Shown here: in pieces, positions 58,871-64,000 of the stretch
How the letters are laid out: each line of letters starts with the position of its first letter
Numbering within the stretch: the stretch's first letter is position 1
DNA from: Oreohelix idahoensis
Lineage: Eukaryota > Mollusca > Gastropoda > Stylommatophora > Oreohelicidae
Direction: 5' to 3'
Length of the DNA stretch: 64,000 nucleotides
Assembly (NCBI GenBank): GCA_024509875.1
Contig: JAMPIV010017573.1
Span: 34,091 to 98,090 of the forward strand
Program-made: the position numbers and the translations under genes
The notes under the pieces: model-generated
What the model saw: the letters and a program-made list of their open reading frames with translations, nothing else
What the model was told of the DNA's origin: nothing
The model's database searches: none

Positions 58871-59095
58871 TCAACAAGTTTTTCGTGGAGTGAAATACGT
58901 TGTTGCCATATGCTACTACGTTCACTGCTGTATGTTGGGGAAGACATCAGCAGGTGTTCGACTGTCATCGGGCTGGTGCCACAGGTGCATAGATCTGTTG
59001 CACCAATTATGTACTTGTGGTATAGATGGTGTCTCAATCTGTTGTGTCTAGTGCGTAGCAGAAAAACGGTGACTTGGTGTCGCGTACATAGCTGA
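58783..59095 (-). pseudogene. Jockey-like LINE ORF2 C-terminus
   Basis: The minus strand reads VTVFLLRTRHNRLRHHLYHK, then CTCGTSPMTVEHLLMSSPTYSS, the same domain as at 54765-55026. Its end forms the first units of the 70-bp array. Upstream on the minus strand it is joined after ~250 bp to ORF1 (59348-61236), so the endonuclease, RT and most of RNase H are deleted. Confidence 0.82.
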
Positions 59096-59347
59096 TGATA
59101 TGCATCATTTTTTAAATGGCCTGGGGGCTCTCTTTCCCATTTCTTTCTTCTTCATTTATCGTCGACTGTATTGCTGTTATACCCAGTTCAACCAAAGAGG
59201 TTATAATTGGGGTATATTGTGTGTTAGGTTCTTCAATGCTGGCCGGTTGTTAGTCCTGAAAAGGACTGGTCCTAAAAAGGACCACTAGCTGGCTTCCTCT
59301 TCGTTGTTTGTCTGTTCGTGTTGCCGTGGCATGTTCTATAGTGTATT

Positions 59348-61236
59348 TCATATCCTGCCTTGTGTGGTTTTGTGTGTTTTTGCCCTCCTCGTTTCTGTTT
59401 CTTGTGTCTTCCTTTTCTCCTGTATCTGGGATAGCGCTTTTTCTATAATTGTTGGGAGTAACGTTTCCTCGATGACTTCTTCGTCTGATTGGTCGTTCGT
59501 TTTAGTGTCTTTTGTGTTTGATGTAATTTCCTCAATGGCCATTCTTTCTGCCTCTATTCTTTTCAGTAGTTCTTCGTTTCCCTCTTTCAGTTCTATCAGC
59601 TTCGGGACATCTTCTTCTACCTGCTGCTGAATTCTTTTCATGTCTTGGTGTATTATTTTCATGTCGTTTATGAATTGTTGTTGTTTCGCGCTTTTTCCGA
59701 TCTATCAGGGATTTCTTCACATCTGGCAGTTGAGGTTCTGTTTTTGTGTGGCTGACGGTTTTCTCTCTCCTTTTTCAGTTGTTGTTTCAGATCTCTCACT
59801 TCAGTCGTGAGCTGTCTGACCTGTTCCGTTAGGCTGTCTTGGCGTCTATTACCTAGAGTACTTGCCTTCAGTCTATTTTTTGCCTCTTGGTACGATACCC
59901 CCTTTCCAATGGCCACTGTAATTATTTGCCTTGTTTGTTGGTATTCGGGACACCCACGGTATCGTGTTCCGTGATTTCCGAGGCAGTTGGTACATTGTCT
60001 ATCCTTGTTTGGCGCTTGGTAGTCGAGGTCTTTTTTTGCCTTGGGGCAGTCTTTGTATTCGTGGCTGCCCGCACAGTATCTACAGGCCGTCTCTTTTCTG
60101 CACGTGTTCTTTGTGTGAGAAAATCCATGGCACTTTGAACACTGCATCACTGGCGGGATGTAGGCATGTGTTCTTCGGGGTCTATTCTGGATATTGATGC
60201 TTTCCGGAACTGTTTTCCCTTGTACAGTCACTATTATCAGTCTGGTGTCTTCTTTGTTCCAGGACTTGAGCCTTTCGGCGTGTGTGATTCTGTACAGAGG
60301 GTTTTCGGCCTGGATGCAGCTGAGGGTCTCTGCGTCTGACAAGCTGGTGTCTATCCCTTTGATGACTACTTTCTTGATTTCACTGTAGATTTCTGCATGG
60401 ATTTTGATCCGGTGTGGTAGCTGAAATTCTTTAGGCCCGGACGCCAGAGCAGTCATCAGCGAATCAGTCTTTTCTGTATTATTCAGGGCAAGTGTCACTC
60501 CCTGTTAGTGCCTTCTGATACTTATTATGTCTCTTTTGCCTACTATATTCTCCAGGACATTGATTACTTTGTCGTCCGGGAGTGCCCTGAGGGTGGCTTA
60601 TCCTCTAGACAACTGCGTAATTTTTATTTTGCGGTCTTGTTTCATTTCCTTGTTAATGCTTTTCTGTAGTTCGCCTGGGCGGCATCTCCCATCTGCCACC
60701 ACTGGCTGTGTATCTGTCTTTAGGATCGGTACCCTGTCCTCGCCTGTCTGCTCACGATTCTGTGAGGCATTCTGCATCTTCTGATCACCGTGGGACACTT
60801 GGTTGTTTTCAGTTGCTGTTTCGTCCAGACTAGGTCTAGTCGTTTGTGGTTCGATCGAGTTTCGGACAGCGTCTTCGATGTCTAGGCCTGGCACGACGGG
60901 CGTGGACGTTGTCTCGCATGGTGGTGGTGTATTCGCTCGTAGTTTATCTCTTGCCTCCTTCTGGCATTTTAGCCTTCTCATCATAATTCTTGCAATTTCG
61001 GTCATGGCTTCCTCTTCTCTTGGGCCAAGAGCTGCATCAAATTTTGCGCGGCTGTCAATTGTTGCCACCGCCGTGGTGTCAGGAGCTGCATTGCTCGGCT
61101 TCTCAGGAGGTTCGGCCTCGACGCTAGTATTTGGGGCAGCTTTGCTCTCCGGTAATCTGTTCTTTTTCTGTGATGACTCTTCTTTGTTGTCAAGTGCTGG
61201 CAGGCTTTTATAAACATTCTTCTTTTTGGCTGGCAT
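59348..61236 (-). pseudogene. Jockey-like LINE ORF1 (Gag-like, three zinc knuckles)
   Basis: Minus strand, ATG at 61236 (MPAKKKNVYKSLP). The first ~210 residues are Lys/Glu/Pro-rich. In-frame TAA stops lie at about 60598 and 60499, then a continuous 276-codon part has a PRE_C2HC-like region (IKIHAEIYSEIKKVVIKGID; ITHAERLKSWNKEDTRLIIV) and three CCHC-type knuckles: CSKCHGFSHTKNTC, CRYCAGSHEYKDC and CTNCLGNHGTRYRGC. A frameshift near 59690 leads into a coiled-coil C-terminus (MKRIQQQVEEDVPKLIELKE) to 59348. This protein binds LINE RNA. Only three lesions in ~1.9 kb make it a fairly young copy. Confidence 0.88.
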
Positions 61237-61309
61237 TTTGTCTTCTGCGTACGCCCTGAAAAGGACGTTGGTTTTAATATATTGCTATCTGCCTCCGATC
61301 GGTTGAAAA

Positions 61310-61745
61310 AAGTTGGTTGAAAAATGAGTTATTTTGGGTTGGGTTGTTGTATCGGTTATGTCTTTCCCAATTGGACTTGAACGTGGCTTTGATAGTTGTT
61401 TTTGTCTTGCCATAAGTTGTCCCTATATCATACTACTGTAGCGCTCCTCCTTCCTTAGCAAGCTTGTCTGCCCCTTCATTGCCTGGAATGTTGCAATTGG
61501 CTGATATCCACTAGATCCTTCACTTGGTGAAGCCTTTGGCCAGTGTTTCAAGAGAGTTTATCAGATCTTTGAATCCCTTAGCATATTGGCTCTTCAGAGC
61601 TGTTATTACTAAGAGGGCATTTTTAAAGATTACTATTTGTTTTTCTAATAGTGCTTTGCATTCAATAAGAGTTTCCGCTGCCTGTTTCAGGGCTTCTGCT
61701 TCAGGATCCTGGTTTGATTCCCCGCTAAGGCAAACTACGTTTAAA
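61310..61745 (-). pseudogene. Jockey-like LINE RNase H fragment
   Basis: The minus strand contains ALKQAAETLIECKAL, KQIVIFKNALLVITAL (the catalytic Asp of IVIFTDSL is replaced) and WISANCNIPGNEGADKLAKE, closely parallel to 52170-52440. It stops at 61310, just upstream of ORF1 of the next LINE in the same orientation. Confidence 0.75.
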
Positions 61746-61749
61746 AAAA

Positions 61750-64000
61750 TTATTTCAGTTATTTCAGCCTTAATGCTTTAATAGAAAATAAAACGCACCA
61801 AAACTACATAAACAATTTAATTGGGTGGCTTAACCAGAAGTACAAAGATTGGAACTGTAGCACATAAAAATACAACACCAATTAGGGATGTACAATGTGA
61901 TTCTGTAAACAGTAAAGATACAAACATACATAATGAGAAAATGAATAGAGAGGACTACAAAAGTGAAAACAGATCTACATTTGTAATGTTATAGACTATA
62001 CTTATGCATTTGTTAAAACCAAGTTATTAAACTTACTTCAAAGTTTTAAAAAAATTGTCATTTCATTAGTGTGTTATTTATTCACAAGTTTCCAGGTGTC
62101 TGTTTGTTAGTGGGTTTACTTACTCGATGGAAGGAGAGGTTGGGTTGTAAATGGTTATTATATTTAGAAATCCTGGTATGAATATATTGACTTATATAAG
62201 CTATTAAGATATTTATACATTTACGGTTGGTTAATGGTGTTATACAATGAAGGTTTGTATTTTGCTTTTCGCGTCTTCCTTGCATTTATTTATTTTTTGT
62301 TTTGGTTTTTTTCTAAATGTATTTTAGTAACAGAATGGTGTTCTTCGAAACTAATGCAGGCAGAAAACAGAGATTAACTCGAGAACAAAAAAACGGAACT
62401 GGTGCACACTAACAAGCCTTTATTATTAGAATGTTGAAAAGATTGAGTCGACAGTGTCTGTGAGATATTAGCGAAGTGTTGAAAACTACAGCATCGAAAA
62501 AAAACAACGTTGCTTTCTAATGGAAACGAGTTGATAATGCAGATAATCAGAGAAAACTTTTGCAGTGTAACGGAACTTTACCAAAATGTGTGTACTCAAA
62601 GAACTATTGCAATTGTTGTTGTTGCTGCTGTTTAACAAGAGCTGCTAAGCTTCTCGATCTTTTCCAGCTAATACAAAATTGAAGACTCGTATGCATTATC
62701 TTCACTGCAGATCTAGGCTTTTCCTATGGCTTTTTTGCCATTCACAAACGTGTTTAGTTGAAGTCATGAGCTCCAGTTTCTCCAGCTTGGCCTGCATTTA
62801 AAGGATTGTCACATCTTGTCCCAAGCTAGGGGGAAGTAGCGCATGTGCATTACCCGCCATCCAAGAGGGCTCTTGAAATATACAGAGCAAAAATAATGTG
62901 CTCTGGTTCCGGGCTCTCCTAAGGAATTGTCACGTTCTGCACAAAGCCACTTCTCAGATCCTCCTCCCTATCACTGGGTGCATAGTGAGATTTTCCTGCA
63001 TGCAGCCAACCAGGCAAAAGCCAGAGTTACTCCTGGGGCTAAAGTGACTCCTCCAAACTTAGTGTGCAATGCGGGTTCTCCACATGTTTCACAACAGGTG
63101 GAATACCTGGAAGTGTGTGGATGATGTCAAGAATCAATGAGTGTTCAGACAGGTTCAGCTCCACATCTTTATGCTGTAGCATTGTGCTTAGCTGGTGGTC
63201 ATAAAAGGATGGCCCCAGATATGCCTCCGTATGTTGCGATAATTTCTGTATACTAAATGTAACTTTAAAAAACCACTCGAGTCTGTCCCAGTGACGACTT
63301 AGCTAGCAGCCAAGGGAGCCGGAGGAGAGGTTTTTGTAGCTGGTTGATTATTAATCATTACAACTTCTCAGAAACAATTTTTGGTGAAATATTCACCACG
63401 GGTACTATTAATCTCTGTAATAATGGAAATAACAGTACCACTGAGAGACTGAGCACAAATCAGACTTCCACTGCCGGAGTTGAAATAAGTTTTCAACGGA
63501 AACACCAGACTTGGGATTTGTGCCACGAGATAAGAAGTAAGGTACAATTAAAGTACCTCAATATGGAAATTATAGAAAGATAAATATAAGATGAAGAAGA
63601 GTTGAAGTAAAGACGTTTGCTAGAACTCACACTGAGGGAAACTAACAATGTAGTTCTTTTTCTGGAATCCAATAGGTAAAACAAACAGAGGGAGATCAAA
63701 AAACGCGAAGAAAGAAATTTCTGACAGACTTTCAGTTTCTTCACGTAAACATTTGCCTACCTTTTGTTGTAATTATTTTCATAATCTTCAATTGGACGGT
63801 CATACATTAGACTCTCACTGAAAGAGCCGCAATAAACACGCTAGATCCCACCAGAGTCCACAGTATCAGTTCTAACTATCCTTTTGTGTCTTCAAGTACC
63901 ATACCTGATGGCGTGGGTGATCATGAGTCTCCACTCTTTCTCTCTCCAGTATTGTTTATCAACTCTTGTGTTAACTTTCTATATCATGATCTCAAACTGT
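61750..64000. other. Interval without recognised genes
   Basis: AT-rich sequence. Frames at 62927-63124, 63344-63583 and 63493-63744 carry no motif I recognise. A short CTGTTGTTG-type repeat lies near 62608-62630. Confidence 0.5.

Overview
This is eukaryotic, animal-type DNA: AT-rich, full of microsatellites and tandem repeats, and with no convincing host gene. Almost every recognisable open frame belongs to a transposable element. The mix of elements (Ty3/Gypsy elements with integrase upstream of reverse transcriptase, several non-LTR retrotransposon families with RNase H, tRNA-type SINEs, Tc1-like and other DNA transposons) fits a marine invertebrate. A mollusc or other lophotrochozoan is my best guess, from recollection of similar repeats and not from any host gene, so it is weak.

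Left part (1-9.1 kb): a minus-strand LTR retrotransposon ('family A') runs off the left edge. Its 5' LTR (4155-6565), primer binding site, gag, integrase pieces and RT-RNase H are visible; the protease and integrase core are deleted. Old LINE relics and a SINE with a clear target duplication follow. Middle-left (9.1-18.3 kb): a 2.18-kb terminal-inverted-repeat DNA transposon with an intact 563-codon gene sits inside a CAGA-type microsatellite, followed by LINE and SINE debris. 18394-25352: a young minus-strand LTR element (5-bp target duplication CCATC) with no reverse transcriptase. It carries coiled-coil gag-like frames and a protein with an RNA-recognition motif.

Middle (25.4-38.4 kb): SINEs, LINE relics, tandem repeats, and a three-level nest: a TIR element (30872-35686) containing a CR1/L2-like LINE, which contains a Tc1-like transposon (31587-33123). 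38424-50106: a family A solo LTR (CATGG duplication) split by a nearly intact, very young Gmr1-like LTR retrotransposon (39555-48814, CTAAT duplication, near-identical LTRs) with gag, protease, integrase, RT and RNase H in that order.

Right part (51.5-61.8 kb): Jockey-like LINE copies. One is split by another family A solo LTR (AAGAT duplication). Another has its 3' end amplified into a ~2.1-kb array of 70-bp units. ORF1 of the same kind of LINE lies at 59.3-61.2 kb. The last 2.2 kb holds nothing I can name.

Target-site duplications, verified by reading both flanks, give an insertion order for five nests. The shared LTR ends, primer-site position and polypurine tract of the Gmr1-like element and the RRM-bearing element suggest an autonomous/non-autonomous pair. 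That is an inference.
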